Shown: positions 24,501 to 35,316 of the stretch, one piece after another | Layout of the letters: the number at the start of each line of letters is the position of its first letter | How positions within the stretch are numbered: position 1 is the stretch's first letter | Origin: Salvelinus alpinus | Taxonomy: Eukaryota > Chordata > Actinopteri > Salmoniformes > Salmonidae | Assembly (NCBI RefSeq): GCF_045679555.1 | Contig: NC_092091.1 | Span: 76,032,730-76,096,729, forward strand | Reading direction: 5' to 3' | DNA length: 64,000 nt | Notes under the pieces: model-generated | What the model was told of the DNA's origin: nothing | Database searches by the model: none | What the model saw: only the letters and a program-made list of their open reading frames with translations | Program-made: the position numbers and the translations under genes

Positions 24501-25071
24501 GAGAGAACGAGAGAATTAGAGAGAGCATACTTAAAATTCACACAGGACACTGGATAAGACAGGAGAAGTACTCCAGGTAACCAACTGACCCTAGCCCCCC
24601 GACACAAACTACTGCAGCATAAATACTGGAGGCTGAGACAGGAGCGGTCAGGAGACACTGTGGCCCCATCCGAAGAAACCCCCGGACAGGGCCAAATAGG
24701 AAGGATATAACCCCACCCACTTTGCCAAAGCACAGCCCCCGCACCACTAGAGGGTAATCCTCAACCACCAACTTACAATCCTGAGACAAGGCCGAGTATA
24801 GCCCACAAAGGTCTCCACCACAGCACAAACCAAGGGGGGGCGCCAACCCAGACAGGAAGATCACGTCAGTAACTCAACCCACTCAAGTGACGCACCCCTC
24901 CTAGGGACGGCATGAAAGAGCACCAGCAAGCCAGTGACTCAGCCCCTGTAACAGGGTTAGAAGCAGAGAATCCCAGTGGAGAGAGGGGAACCGGCCTGGC
25001 AGAGACAGCAAGGGCGGTTCGTTGCTCCAGAGCCTTTCCGTTCACCTTCACACTCCTGGGCCAGGCTACAC

Positions 25072-28000
25072 TCAATCATATGACCTACTGAAGAGATAAG
25101 TCTTCAGTAAAGACTTAAAGGTTGAGACCGAGTCTGCGTCTCTCACATGGGTAGGCAGACTGTTCCATAAAAATGGAGATCTATAGGAGAAAGCCCTGCC
25201 TCCCGCTGTTTGCTTAGAAATTCTAGGGACAATTAGGAGGCCTGCGTCTTGTGACCGTAGCGTACGTATTGGTATGTACGGCAGGACCAACTCGGAAAGA
25301 TAGGTAGGAGCAAGCCCATGTAACGCTTTATAGGTTAACAGTAAAACCTTGAAATCAGCCCTTGCCTTAACAGGAAGCCAGTGTAGGGAAGCTAGCACTG
25401 GAGTAATATGATCAAATTTCTTGGTTCTAGTCAGGATTCTAGCAGCCGTATTTAGCACTAACTGAAGTTTATTTAGTGCTTTATCCGGGTAGCCGGAAAG
25501 TAGAGCATTGCAGTAGTCTAACCTAGAAGTAACAAATGCATGGATTAATTTTTCTGCATCATTTTTGGACAGAAAATTTCTGATTTTAGCAATGTTACGT
25601 AGATGGAAAAAAGCTGTCCTTGAAACAGTCTTGATATGTTCGTCAAAAGAGAGATCAGGGTCAAGAGTAACGCCGAGGTCCTTCACAGTTTTATTTGAGA
25701 CGACTTTACAACCATCAAGATGAATTGTCAGATTTAACAGAAGATCTCTTTGTTTCTTGGGACCTAGAACAAGCATCTCTGTTTTGTCCGAGTTTAAAAG
25801 TAGAAAGTTTTCAGCCATCCACTTCCTTATGTCTGAAACACAGGCTTCTAGCGAGGGCAATTTTGGGGCTTCACCATGTTTCATTGAAATGTACAGCTGT
25901 GTGTCATCCGCATAGCAGTGAAAGTTAACATTATGTTTTCGAATAACATCCCCAAGAGGTAAAATATATAGTGAAAACAATAGTGGTCCTAAAACGGAAC
26001 CTTGAGGAACACCGAAATGTACAGTTGATTTGTCAGAGGACAGACCATTCACAGAGACAAACTGATATCTTTCCGACAGGTAAGATCTAAACCAGGCCAG
26101 AACTTGTCCGTGTAGACCAATTTGGGTTTCCAGTCTCTCCAAAAGAATGTGGTGATCGATGGTGTCAAAGGCAGCACTAAGGTCTAGTAGCACGAGGACA
26201 GATGCAGAGCCTCGGTCTGACGCCATTAAAAGGTCATTTACCACCTTCACAAGTGCAGTCTCAGTGCTATGATGGGGTCTAAAACCAGACTGAAGCATTT
26301 CGTATACATTATTTGTCTTCAGAAAGGCAGTGAGTTGCTGCGCAACAGCTTTTTCTAAAATCTTTGAGAGGAATGGAAGATTCGATATAGGCCGATAGTT
26401 TTTTATATTTTCCGGGTCAAGGTTTGGCTTTTTCAAGAGAGGCTTTATCACTGCCACTTTTAGTGAGTTTGGTACACATCCGGTGGATAGAGAGCTGTTT
26501 ATTATGTTCAACATAGGAGGGCCAAGCACAGGAAGCAGCTCCTTCAGCAGTTTAGTAGGAATAGGATCCAGTATGCAGCTTGAAGGTTTAGAGGCCATGA
26601 ATATTTTCATCATTGTGTCAAGAGATATAGTACTAAAACACTTAAGTGTCTCTCCCGATCCCAGGCCCTCGCAGAGCTGTGCAGATCCAGGACAGCTAAG
26701 CCCTGGAGGAATACGCAGATTCAAAGAGGAGTCCGTAATTTGCTTTCTAATGGTCATGATCTTTTCCTCAAAGAAGTTCATGAATTTATTACTGCTGAAG
26801 TGAAAGCCATCCTCTCTTGGGGAATGCTGCTTTTTAGTTAGTTTCGCAACAGTATCAAAAAGAAATTTTGGATTGTTCTTATTTTCCTCGATTAAGTTGG
26901 AAAAGTAGGATGAGCGAGCAGCAGTGAGGGCTCTTCGGTACTGCACGGTACTGTCTTTCCAAGCTAGTCGGAAGACTTCCAGTTTGGTGTGGCGCCATTT
27001 CCGTTCCAATTTCCTGGAAGCTTGCTTCAAAGCTCGGGTATTTTCTGTATACCAGGGAGCTAATTTCTTATGACAAATGTTTTTCGTTTTTAGGGGTGCA
27101 ACTGCATCTAGGGTATTGCGCAAGGTTAAATTGAGTTCCTCAGTTAGGTGGTTAACTGATTTTTGTCCTCTGACGTCCTTGGGTAGGCAGAAGGAGTCTG
27201 GAAGGGCATCAAGGAATTTTTGTGTTGTCTGAGAATTTATAGCACGACTTTTGATGCTCCTTGGTTGGGGTCTGAGCAGATTATTTGTTGCGATTGCAAA
27301 CGTAATAAAATGGTGGTCCGATAGTCCAGGATTATGTGGAAAAACATTAAGATCTACAACATTTATTCCATGGGACAAAACTAGGTCCAGAGTATGACTG
27401 TGGCAGTGAGTAGGTCCAGAGACATGTTGGACAAAACCCACTGAGTCGATAATGGCTCCGAAAGACTTTTGGAGTGGGTCTGTGGACTTCTCCATGTGAA
27501 TATTAAAATCACCAAAAATTAGAATATGATCTGCTATGACTACAAGGTCTGATAGGAATTCAGGAAACTCAGAGAGGAACGCTGTATATGGCCCAGGAGG
27601 CCTGTAAACAGTAGCTATAAAAAGTGATTGAGTAGGCTGCATAGATTTCATGACTAGAAGCTCAAAAGACGAAAACGCCATTTTTTTTTTGTAAATTGAA
27701 ATTTGCTATCGTACATGTTAGCAACACCTCCGCCTTTGCGGGATGCACGGGGGATATGGTCACTAGTGTAACCAGGAGGTGAGGCCTCATTTAACACAGT
27801 AAATTCATCAGGCTTAAGCCATGTTTCAGTCAGGCCAATCACATCAAGATTATGATCAGTGATTAGTTCATTGACTATGACTGCCTTTGAAGTGAGGGAT
27901 CTAACATTAAGTAACCCTATTTTGAGATGTGAGGTATCACGATCTCTTTCAATGATGGCAGGAATGGAGGAGGTCTTTATCCTAATAAGATTGCTAAGGC

Positions 28001-28148
28001 GAACACCGCCATGTTTAGTTTTGCCCAACCTAGGTCGAGGCACAGACACAGTCTCAATGGGTATGGCTGAGCTGACTACACTGACTGTGCTATTGGCAGA
28101 CTCCACTAAGCTGGCAGGTTGGCTAACAGCCTGCTGCCTGGCCTGCAC
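25072..28148 (-). pseudogene. LINE ORF2: endonuclease plus reverse transcriptase, one frameshift
   Basis: The N-terminal piece (28148-27654) carries the start of an AP endonuclease with LLNVRSL and GLTETWL. The rest (27681-25072, 869 residues) continues with [16 protein letters not shown], a reverse transcriptase with [29 protein letters not shown] and YADDTQLYI, and a C-terminal region ending in [13 protein letters not shown]. The two pieces meet at a run of ten T on the + strand (27681-27690), so a one-base slip at a homopolymer explains the break. It could be a real mutation or an assembly error. Apart from this the protein looks intact, so the copy is young. Confidence 0.9.
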
Positions 28149-28154
28149 CCTATT

Positions 28155-29144
28155 TCATTGTGGGGCTAGAGGAGTTAGAGCCCTGTCTATGTTGGTAGAT
28201 AAGATGAGAGCACCCCTCCAGCTAGGATGGAGTCCGTCACTCCTCAGCAGGTCAGGCTTGGTCCTGTTTGTGGGTGAGTCCCAGAAAGAGGGCCAATTAT
28301 CTACAAATTCTATCTTTTGGGAGGGGCAGAAAACAGTTTTCAACCAGCGATTGAGTGCTGAGACTCTGCTGTAGAGCTCGTCACTCCCCCTAACTGGGAG
28401 GGGGCCAGAGACAATTACTCGATGCCGACACATCTTTCTAGCTGATTTACACGCTGAAGCTATGTTGCACTTGGTGACCTCTGACTGTTTCATCCTAACA
28501 TCGTTGGTGCCGACGTGGATAACAATATCTCTATACTCTCTACACTCGCCAGATTTAGCTTTAGCCAGCACCATCTTTAGATTAGCCTTAACGTCGGTAG
28601 CCCTGCCCCCTGGTAAACAGTGTATGATCGCTAGGTGATTCGCTTTAAGTCTAATACTGCGGGTAATGGAATCGCCAATGACTAGGGTTTTCAATTTGTC
28701 AGAGCTAATGGTGGGAGCCTTCGGCGTCTCAGACCCCGTAACGGGAGGAGTAGAGACAAGAGAAGACTCAGACTCAGACTCCGACTCGCTACATAATGGG
28801 GAGAACCGGTTGAAAGTTTCTGTCGGCTGAATAAGCGACACCGGTTGAGCATTCCTACAGCGTTTCCCTCCAGAAGCCATGAGAAAGTTGTCCGGCTGCG
28901 GGGACTGTGCGGGGGGATTTATACTACTATCTGTACTTACTGGTGGCACAGACGCTGTTTCTTCCTTTCCTACACTGAAATTACCCTTGCCTAACGATTG
29001 CGTCTGAAGCTGGGCTTGTAGCACAGCTATTCTCGCCGTAAGGCGATCGTTCTCCTGTATATTATGAGTACAGCGACTGCAATTAGAAGACATCATGTTT
29101 ATGTTACTACTTAGCTTCGGCTGTTGAAGGTGTTGACGAACCAT
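28155..29144 (-). CDS. LINE ORF1 protein with SGNH-type esterase domain
   Basis: A 329-residue frame, uninterrupted. The N-terminal part has a Cys-containing and coiled-coil-like segment (around residues 20-50), then a Ser/Pro-rich linker. The C-terminal half reads as an SGNH hydrolase: VIGDSITRSI supplies the GDS block with the nucleophile Ser, VIHVGTNDVR the GTND block, and SDGLHPSWRG the DxxH block. CR1 and L2 elements are known to carry such an esterase in ORF1; its role in retrotransposition is unsettled. It ends six bases before the ORF2 start, so ORF2 may be read by reinitiation. This is a transposon gene, not part of the lectin cluster. Confidence 0.85.
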   Translation of the reverse strand: MVRQHLQQPKLSSNINMMSSNCSRCTHNIQENDRLTARIAVLQAQLQTQSLGKGNFSVGKEETASVPPVSTDSSINPPAQSPQPDNFLMASGGKRCRNAQPVSLIQPTETFNRFSPLCSESESESESSLVSTPPVTGSETPKAPTISSDKLKTLVIGDSITRSIRLKANHLAIIHCLPGGRATDVKANLKMVLAKAKSGECREYRDIVIHVGTNDVRMKQSEVTKCNIASACKSARKMCRHRVIVSGPLPVRGSDELYSRVSALNRWLKTVFCPSQKIEFVDNWPSFWDSPTNRTKPDLLRSDGLHPSWRGALILSTNIDRALTPLAPQ

Positions 29145-29353
29145 GTCCAGATAAAGCGTCCGGAGTGAAAAAGTTGAATGAGGGAAAAAAGTTGCGATGG
29201 AAAAAAACTAAAAATATAAACGGTAATTAAAAACAAAAACAAAACAAAAAAACGTAAAGTTGTCAGCTAGCAAAGTAAAGTTGGCAGCAAAACGCACAGC
29301 AACAAAACGCACAGCAACACGTCTGCAGATTCAACAGGAAGTGACGCAATCCA

Positions 29354-30424
29354 AGATATTACCATTAGGAGTCAGTTAGAAAGGTAATCATACAGTAGAT
29401 ATTACCATTAGGAGTCAGTTAGAAAGGTAATCATACAGTAGATATTACCATTAGGAGTCAGTTAGAAAGGTAATCATACAGTAGATATTACCATTAGGAG
29501 TCAGTTAGAAAGGTAATCATACAGTAGATATTACCATTAGGAGTCAGTTAGAAAGGTAATCATACAGTAGATATTACCATTAGGAATCAGTTAGAAAGGT
29601 AATCATACAGTAGATATTACCATTAGGAGTCAGTTAGAAAGGTAATCATACAGTAGATATTACCATTAGGAGTCAGTTAGAAAGGTAATCATACAGTAGA
29701 TATTACCATTAGGAGTCAGTTAGAAAGGTAATCATACAGTTGATATTACCATTAGGAGTCAGTTAAAGGTAATCATACAGTAGATATTACCATTAGGAGT
29801 CAGTTAGAAAGGTAATCATACAGTAGATATTACCATTAGGAGTCAGTTAGAAAGGTAATCATACAGTAGATATTACCATTAGGAGTCAGTTAGAAAGGTA
29901 ATCATACAGTAGATATTACCATTAGGAGTCAGTTAGAAAGGTAATCATACAGTAGATATTACCATTAGGAGTCAGTTAGAAAGGTAATCATACAGTAGAT
30001 ATTACCATTAGGAGTCAGTTAGAAAGGTAATCATACAGTAGATATTACCATTAGGAATCAGTTAGAAAGGTAATCATACAGTAGATATTACCATTAGGAG
30101 TCAGTTAGAAAGGTAATCATACAGTAGATATTACCATTAGGAGTCAGTTAGAAAGGTAATCATACAGTAGATATTACCATTAGGAGTCAGTTAGAAAGGT
30201 AATCATACAGTAGATATTACCATTAGGAATCAGTTAGAAAGGTAATCATACAGTAGATATTACCATTAGGAGTCAGTTAGAAAGGTAATCATACAGTAGA
30301 TATTACCATTAGGAGTCAGTTAGAAAGGTAATCATACAGTAGATATTACCATTAGGAGTCAGTTAGAAAGGTAATCATACAGTAGATATTACCATTAGGA
30401 ATCAGTTAGAAAGGTAATCATACA
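29354..30424. repeat. 43-bp minisatellite, right part (about 25 copies)
   Basis: Same unit as 21590-23440, resuming after the LINE with AGATATTACCATTAGGAGTC. Some copies carry the AGGAATCAG variant. The array ends about 120 bp before the unit B start codon. From 30425 the sequence (AAGTTAATACTACAAGTAAA) aligns with the single-copy flanks of C and D. Confidence 0.95.
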
Positions 30425-30546
30425 CTAAGTTAATACTACAAGTAAAAGTAAATAAAATCATAGATATTACAATAAGAGGTCAGAATGAATTAGTTGATTA
30501 ATATATTTTTTGGGGTAATCATTGATATTCGGTACGGGTAGTTAAG

Positions 30547-30729
30547 ATGGCCGACTACATCAACAAACAGGTGATTGAATTAAAGAAAGTTACAGAAGAA
30601 AACCGGAACAGAGCAACGAGGAGTGTGAAGACTGAGACCCATCTCTCAGGTAAGAACTAAGAAATATCTATCTGTCTCTCTCTCACACACTCAGAGGCAG
30701 GCAGGCAGGCAGGCGGGTACGCATGCGCG

Positions 30730-30780
<51 letters not shown>

Positions 30781-30863
30781 AGATGCAGGCAGGTACGAAC
30801 GCACAAACCGAACGCACGCACGCACTCACGCACACACACACGCACACACACACACCACACACA

Positions 30864-30894
<31 letters not shown>

Positions 30895-32075
30895 TAATAC
30901 CACATAATAGGAAAAAAAGATTGAACTATTTTGAACTATTTAAATGTGATTAATTGAAAATAACCTTTTTAAACAACACAGTAAACACCCTGCTGGGGCT
31001 GGAAAAATGAAACCACTCTTAAATGTATGCATAGACAGAACTATGCATGCAAGGACTGATCCTCCACGAGATCTAAATGATAGTTTCAACAATCTGAGGC
31101 TACACAGTGTTTGTTTACAGTTCCATGGTAGAACAAGTTTATATTTTGGGTCATGATGGGGTTAGAAAGTTAAACTAATCTCATGAGGCACAAAAATAAA
31201 ATGTGATATAGCAATCGCAGATAGACCCTTTATATCATGCTTCGGCTAAATTGTGTAATTTTGGAAATTTCTTCATACAGTAGCTTCCTGTTTATCTGAT
31301 GTGAGATGACCACAAGCTTGAGCAGACTGTTACTGCCAACCCTCAATGGGGGAAAACCAATGGAAATGTTTGGCTTTCAGAATTCTAATCATAATCATTA
31401 GTGATGTAGGATGATGGTGTGTGTGTCTGTGTGTGTTTCTCTGCAGATGGAAGACTAAGGCTCTACAGGATGGCTGCTGTGTGTTTAGGAGTGCTGTGTG
31501 TTCTACAAGTCACTCTCAACATCTCCCTGAGACTGGCTTTCTGTGAGTGAGGCTGTGTCCCAAATGACACTCCATTAGTGCACTGGTCAAACGTAGTGCA
31601 CTAATATAGGGGATAGGGTGCCATTTGGGAATCTAGGGTGTCATTTGGGAGCCTATTCCATGTATAGTGCATTACTTTAACCCTGGCCGTTAGGAGCGAT
31701 ATGTATTTTATTATCGCACTATAGTTCTGTTCTCACAAAGCAAGGATCACAATTCAGACTTACAGACATTACACAGCTTGTGGGACCAGCAGTTTTTCAA
31801 AACTGTTGACACAAAAAAATTATGAAAATACCACAACCTCCGTGTCCCAAATATCATCCTATCCTCTTTAAAGTACACTACTTTTGACCGGGGCACTTAA
31901 GGTTTTGGTCAAAAGCAGCTCACCATATAAGGAATATAGTGTCATTTGGAACACATCACAGGAACTTCTCTTTTCTTTCTTTCAGCCCGCTCTAATGAAG
32001 AGAGAAAACATTTAGAGGCCTGTTACAACACCACTGGTCTGGAACAAGACAGAGACCAGACAGATACCAGTAGAG
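30547..32075 (+). CDS. C-type lectin-like receptor, unit B (5' exons only; lectin exons lost)
   Basis: Exons: 30547-30649 (ATG, 34 codons plus one base), 31447-31542 (membrane) and a candidate neck exon 31986-32075. All have GT/AG borders and phase 1. The first exon encodes a Lys/Glu-rich cytoplasmic tail starting [14 protein letters not shown] without a clear ITAM or ITIM. The second encodes [16 protein letters not shown], a signal-anchor helix for type II topology, followed by NIS, a possible glycosylation site. The third encodes a short neck. No lectin exons follow; arrays fill 32073-33937 and only a scrap of lectin exon 3 remains. These exons may make a truncated membrane protein, be untranslated debris, or splice to unit C exons (31542 or 32075 to 40282 keeps frame). 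Confidence 0.7.
30680..30895. repeat. CA-rich microsatellites in unit B intron 1
   Basis: Two CA runs separated by CAGGCAGG and ACGCACGCAC variants, starting right after the exon 1 donor. The unit C counterpart (35050-35140) has only traces. Open frames here are low-complexity artefacts. Confidence 0.95.
31555..31665. mobile_element. Short palindromic CCCAAATGRCA/TGCCATTTGGG element
   Basis: GTCCCAAATGACACTCCATT is mirrored by GATAGGGTGCCATTTGGGA around a GTGCACTA core. Related pieces follow the membrane exon in unit D (56355-56470) and unit C (37370-37440), and precede the neck exon in B (31833-31955) and D (56637-56745). This is a widespread salmonid MITE-like sequence; it was present before the units diverged. 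Confidence 0.6.
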
Positions 32076-32515
32076 GTATCATTGACCTGTGTACAGAGAT
32101 ATACCAGTAGTGGTATCATTGACCTGTGTACAGACAGAGACCAGTAGTGGTATCATTGACCTGTGTACAGACAGAGACCAGTAGAGGTATCATTGACCTG
32201 TGTACAGACATATACCAGTAGTGGTATCATTGACCTGTGTACAGACAGAGACCAGTAGAGGTATCATTGACCTGTGTACAGACAGATGCCAGTAGAGGTA
32301 TCATTGACCTGTGTACAGACAGAGACCAGCAGAGGTATCATTGAACTGTGTACAGACAGAGACCAGTAGAGGTATCATTGACCTGTGTACAGACAGAGAC
32401 CAGAAGTGGTATCATTGACCTGTGTACAGACAGAGACCAGAAGTGGTATCATTGACCTGTGTACAGACAGAGACCAGTAGAGGTATCATTGACCTGTGTA
32501 CAGACAGATACCATA
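32073..32515. repeat. 37-bp minisatellite at the unit B neck exon border
   Basis: Units containing AGAGACCAGTAGAGGTATCA followed by TTGACCTGTGTACAGAC repeat about 12 times, starting at the end of the neck exon. Each unit carries the AGAG|GTATCA sequence that serves as the candidate donor at 32075/32076. Confidence 0.85.
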
Positions 32516-33290
32516 CTCTAGGGTCTGAGAGAGTGATCAGTCTAACTCTGTGTTGTTCATACTCTAGGTTCTGAGAGAGAGGTCAGTCTAACTCTGTGTT
32601 GTTCATAATCTAGGATCTGAGAGAGGTCAGTCTAACTCTGTGTTGTTTATACTCTAGGTTCTGAGAGAGAGATCAGTCTAACTCTGTGTTGTTCATACTC
32701 TAGGTTCTGAGAGAGAGATCAGTCTAACTCTGTGTTGTTCATACTCTAGGTTCTGAGAGAGAGGTCAGTCTAACTCTGTGTTGTTCATAATCTAGGATCT
32801 GAGAGAGGTCAGTCTAACTCTGTGTTGTTCATAATCTAGGTTCTGAGAGAGTGGTCAGTCTAACTCTGTGTTGTTCATATTATATGTTCTGAGAGAGAGG
32901 TCAGTCTAACTCTGTGTTGTTCATACTCTAGGTTCTGAGAGAGTGGTCAGTCTAACTCTGTGTTGTTCATACTCTAGGTTCTGGAGAGAGAGGTCAGTCT
33001 AACTCTGTGTTGTTCATAATCTAGGATCTGAGAGAGGTCAGTCTAACTCTGTGTTGTTCATAATCTAGGTTCTGAGAGAGTGGTCAGTCTAACTCTGTGT
33101 TGTTCATATTCTATGTTCTGAGAGAGTGGTCAGTCTAACTCTGTGTTGTTCATACTCTAGGTTCTGAGAGAGAGGTCAGTCTAACTCTGTGTTGTTCATA
33201 CTCTAGGTTCTGAGAGAGTGGTCAGTCTAACTCTGTGTTGTTCATACTCTAGGTTCTGAGAGAGTGGTCAGTCTAACTCTGTGTGGTGGT
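32515..33290. repeat. 46-bp minisatellite, about 17 copies
   Basis: Units contain TTGTTCATACTCTAGGTTCT followed by GAGAGAGAGGTCAGTCTAACTCTGTG in pieces, with variants of 41-46 bp. Each unit has a TCTAG|GTTCTGAG stretch resembling a splice acceptor, but no open exon follows. Confidence 0.9.
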
Positions 33291-33937
33291 GGAGTGGAGA
33301 ACTGTGTGGTGGTGGAGTGGAGAACTGTGTGGTGGTGGAGCGGAGAACTGTGTGGTGGTGGAGCGGAGAACTGTGTGGTGGTGGAGTGGAGAACTGTGTG
33401 GTGGTGGAGTTGAGAACTGTGTGGTGGTGGAGTTGAGAACTGTGTGGTGGTGGAGTTGAGAACTGTGTGGTGGTGGAGTGGAGAACTGTGTGGTGGTGGA
33501 GTTGAGAACTGTGTGGTGGTGGAGTGGAGAACTGTGTGGTGGTGGAGTGGAGAACTGTGTGGTGGTGGAGTTGAGAACTGTGTGGTGGTGGAGTGGAGAA
33601 CTGTGTGGTGGTGGAGTGGAGAACTGTGTGGTGGTGGAGTGGAGAACTGTGTGGTGGTGGAGTGGAGAACTGTGTGGTGGTGGAGTGGAGAACTGTGTGG
33701 TGGTGGAGTTGAGAACTGTGTGGTGGTGGAGTGGAGAACTGTGTGGTGGTGGAGTGGAGAACTGTGTGGTGGTGGAGTGGAGAACTGTGTGGTGGTGGAG
33801 TGGAGAACTGTGTGGTGGTGGAGTGGAGAACTGTGTGGTGGTGGAGTTGAGAACTGTGTGGTGGTGGAGTGGAGAACTGTGTGGTGGTGGAGTGGAGAAC
33901 TGTGTGGTGGTGGAGTGGAGAACTGTGTGGTGGTACG
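33282..33937. repeat. 23-bp G-rich minisatellite, about 28 copies
   Basis: The unit GGTGGTGGAGTGGAGAAC with TGTGT alternates with a GAGTTGAGAAC variant. Because 23 is not a multiple of three and the unit lacks stops, it creates artificial frames on both strands (33268-34059). It abuts the lectin exon 3 remnant directly. The + strand is GGTGGTGG-rich. Confidence 0.95.
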
Positions 33938-34014
33938 TTACTGGTCATCAGGCTACAGAGAATGGTGGGACTATTAGTGTTTCATATCCACAGTACTGGA
34001 TCTGTGACAAAGTC
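33938..34014 (+). pseudogene. Remnant of lectin exon 3 of unit B
   Basis: TTACTGGTCATCAGGCTACA at the left matches the start of the third lectin exon in A and C, and TACTGGATCTGTGACAAAGT matches their ends (YWICEK becomes YWICDK). The middle is deleted: this copy is 77 bp against 160-169 bp in A and C, and lacks the inner cysteine and the WND motif. Start and end lie in different frames. Sequence to 34118 shows no further exon. Confidence 0.7.
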
Positions 34015-34118
34015 CTCTTGTGGGTACTGCTGTTTAAGGAACTGTTTACTGTATCTTAAGACCGATTATATATTTTGGTAGAATGGCTCTATGAACGAGA
34101 CGTTGGAGAGAAAGGTAC

Positions 34119-34252
<134 letters not shown>

Positions 34253-34539
34253 AATTATTCATGCACACAAAACAAATTAGGTATATATCACTCAATACCT
34301 ATTGTCAATCTTAAAATGTACAGTTCATTATGTAGCATTTCTTGTAGGCTGTACACAAATCTCTCTCTCTCTACCTCTAGCTCTTTTTAGTAGCAACATG
34401 TCATGTGACTTCCCGTGCTTCTGCTAAGTTTATTTATATATTTTTACATTTCCTTATCAATTATAATCATAAATAACTTTTAGAATAAGAAGAACAAAGG
34501 CACAGATGAATAAATAAAGGAACCATCTCTGAGTTCTAC

Positions 34540-34931
34540 CAGCTTCCTGATTGAATGTGAGTCACGGAGTGCGAGCCATAATGTCACTTCCTTATGAACA
34601 ATGTCACGTATAGTTATTGCGAAATATGACGTCTTGCTTGAAAGTGATTGGATACTTAAAACATTCTTTCAACTGCAGTGCACCACTGACAGACATTAGA
34701 GACACCAATGGAGACCCATATCAGAGCAACTACTCAACTACTAGTCACTGAATTTAGAATCATACAGTAGATATTACCATTAGGAGTCAGTTAGAAAGGT
34801 AATCATTAGTAAGTTAATACTATAAGTAAAAGTTAAAATCATATATACTACAATAAAAGGTCAGACAGACTGAATTAGTTGATTAATTCATTGATTGGGG
34901 TAATCATTGATATTCTGTACGGTTAGTTAAG
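34540..34931 (+). promoter_or_regulatory. Candidate promoter/5' leader of unit C
   Basis: Contains AAAGTGATTGGATACTTAAAAC (inverted CCAAT box, about 34640), GAGCAACTACTCAACTACTA and one copy of the 43-bp unit amplified in B. It then runs through AGTTAATACTATAAGTAAAA to the ATG at 34932. The same order in the B flank and partly in D (54960-55100) supports a conserved 5' region. No transcription start is shown. Confidence 0.4.
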
Positions 34932-35316
34932 ATGGCCGACTACGTCAACAAACAGGTGATTGAATTAAACAAAGTTAATGAAGAAAACCGGAAGAAGCAA
35001 GAGGAACGTGAAGACTGAGACTCATCTCTCAGGTACAAAGAATGATCTTTCTCTCCCTCTCACACACACACAGATGCAGACAGGTATGAACGCACAAACC
35101 GAACGCACTCACGTATGCTGACACGTGCACACACACTAATATCACATCATAGAAAAACACTTGTACATGTTTTATTGTTCTGTCTTCTGGGTGGTTCAGT
35201 TGGTACAGAGCCTGGGGTTTACAACCTGCTGGGGCCACAAACACTAAAATGCATCAATTCAATTTATTGTTTAAATTCAGTTATTGGAACTATTGGAACT
35301 ACTATTTAATAATCTG

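Larger units (their letters stand above)
23441..29353 (-). mobile_element. Nearly full-length CR1/L2-type LINE, 5.9 kb
   Basis: Inserted in the 43-bp array with a 6-bp target duplication AGATAT (23435-23440 and 29354-29359). On the minus strand: a 5' leader, ORF1 with an SGNH esterase (29144-28155), ORF2 in two frames (28148-27654 and 27681-25072), then a long 3' UTR ending in (TTGA)n at 23441. The 3' UTR holds about three copies of a ~288-bp unit (23690-24500). A truncated relative of its 3' end is at 37534-37910. Confidence 0.9.

Noticed and set aside
33268-34059. Long open frames on both strands (177-226 residues)
   Set aside because: They arise from a stop-free 23-bp repeat read in rotating frames; composition is purely repetitive and there is no gene context.
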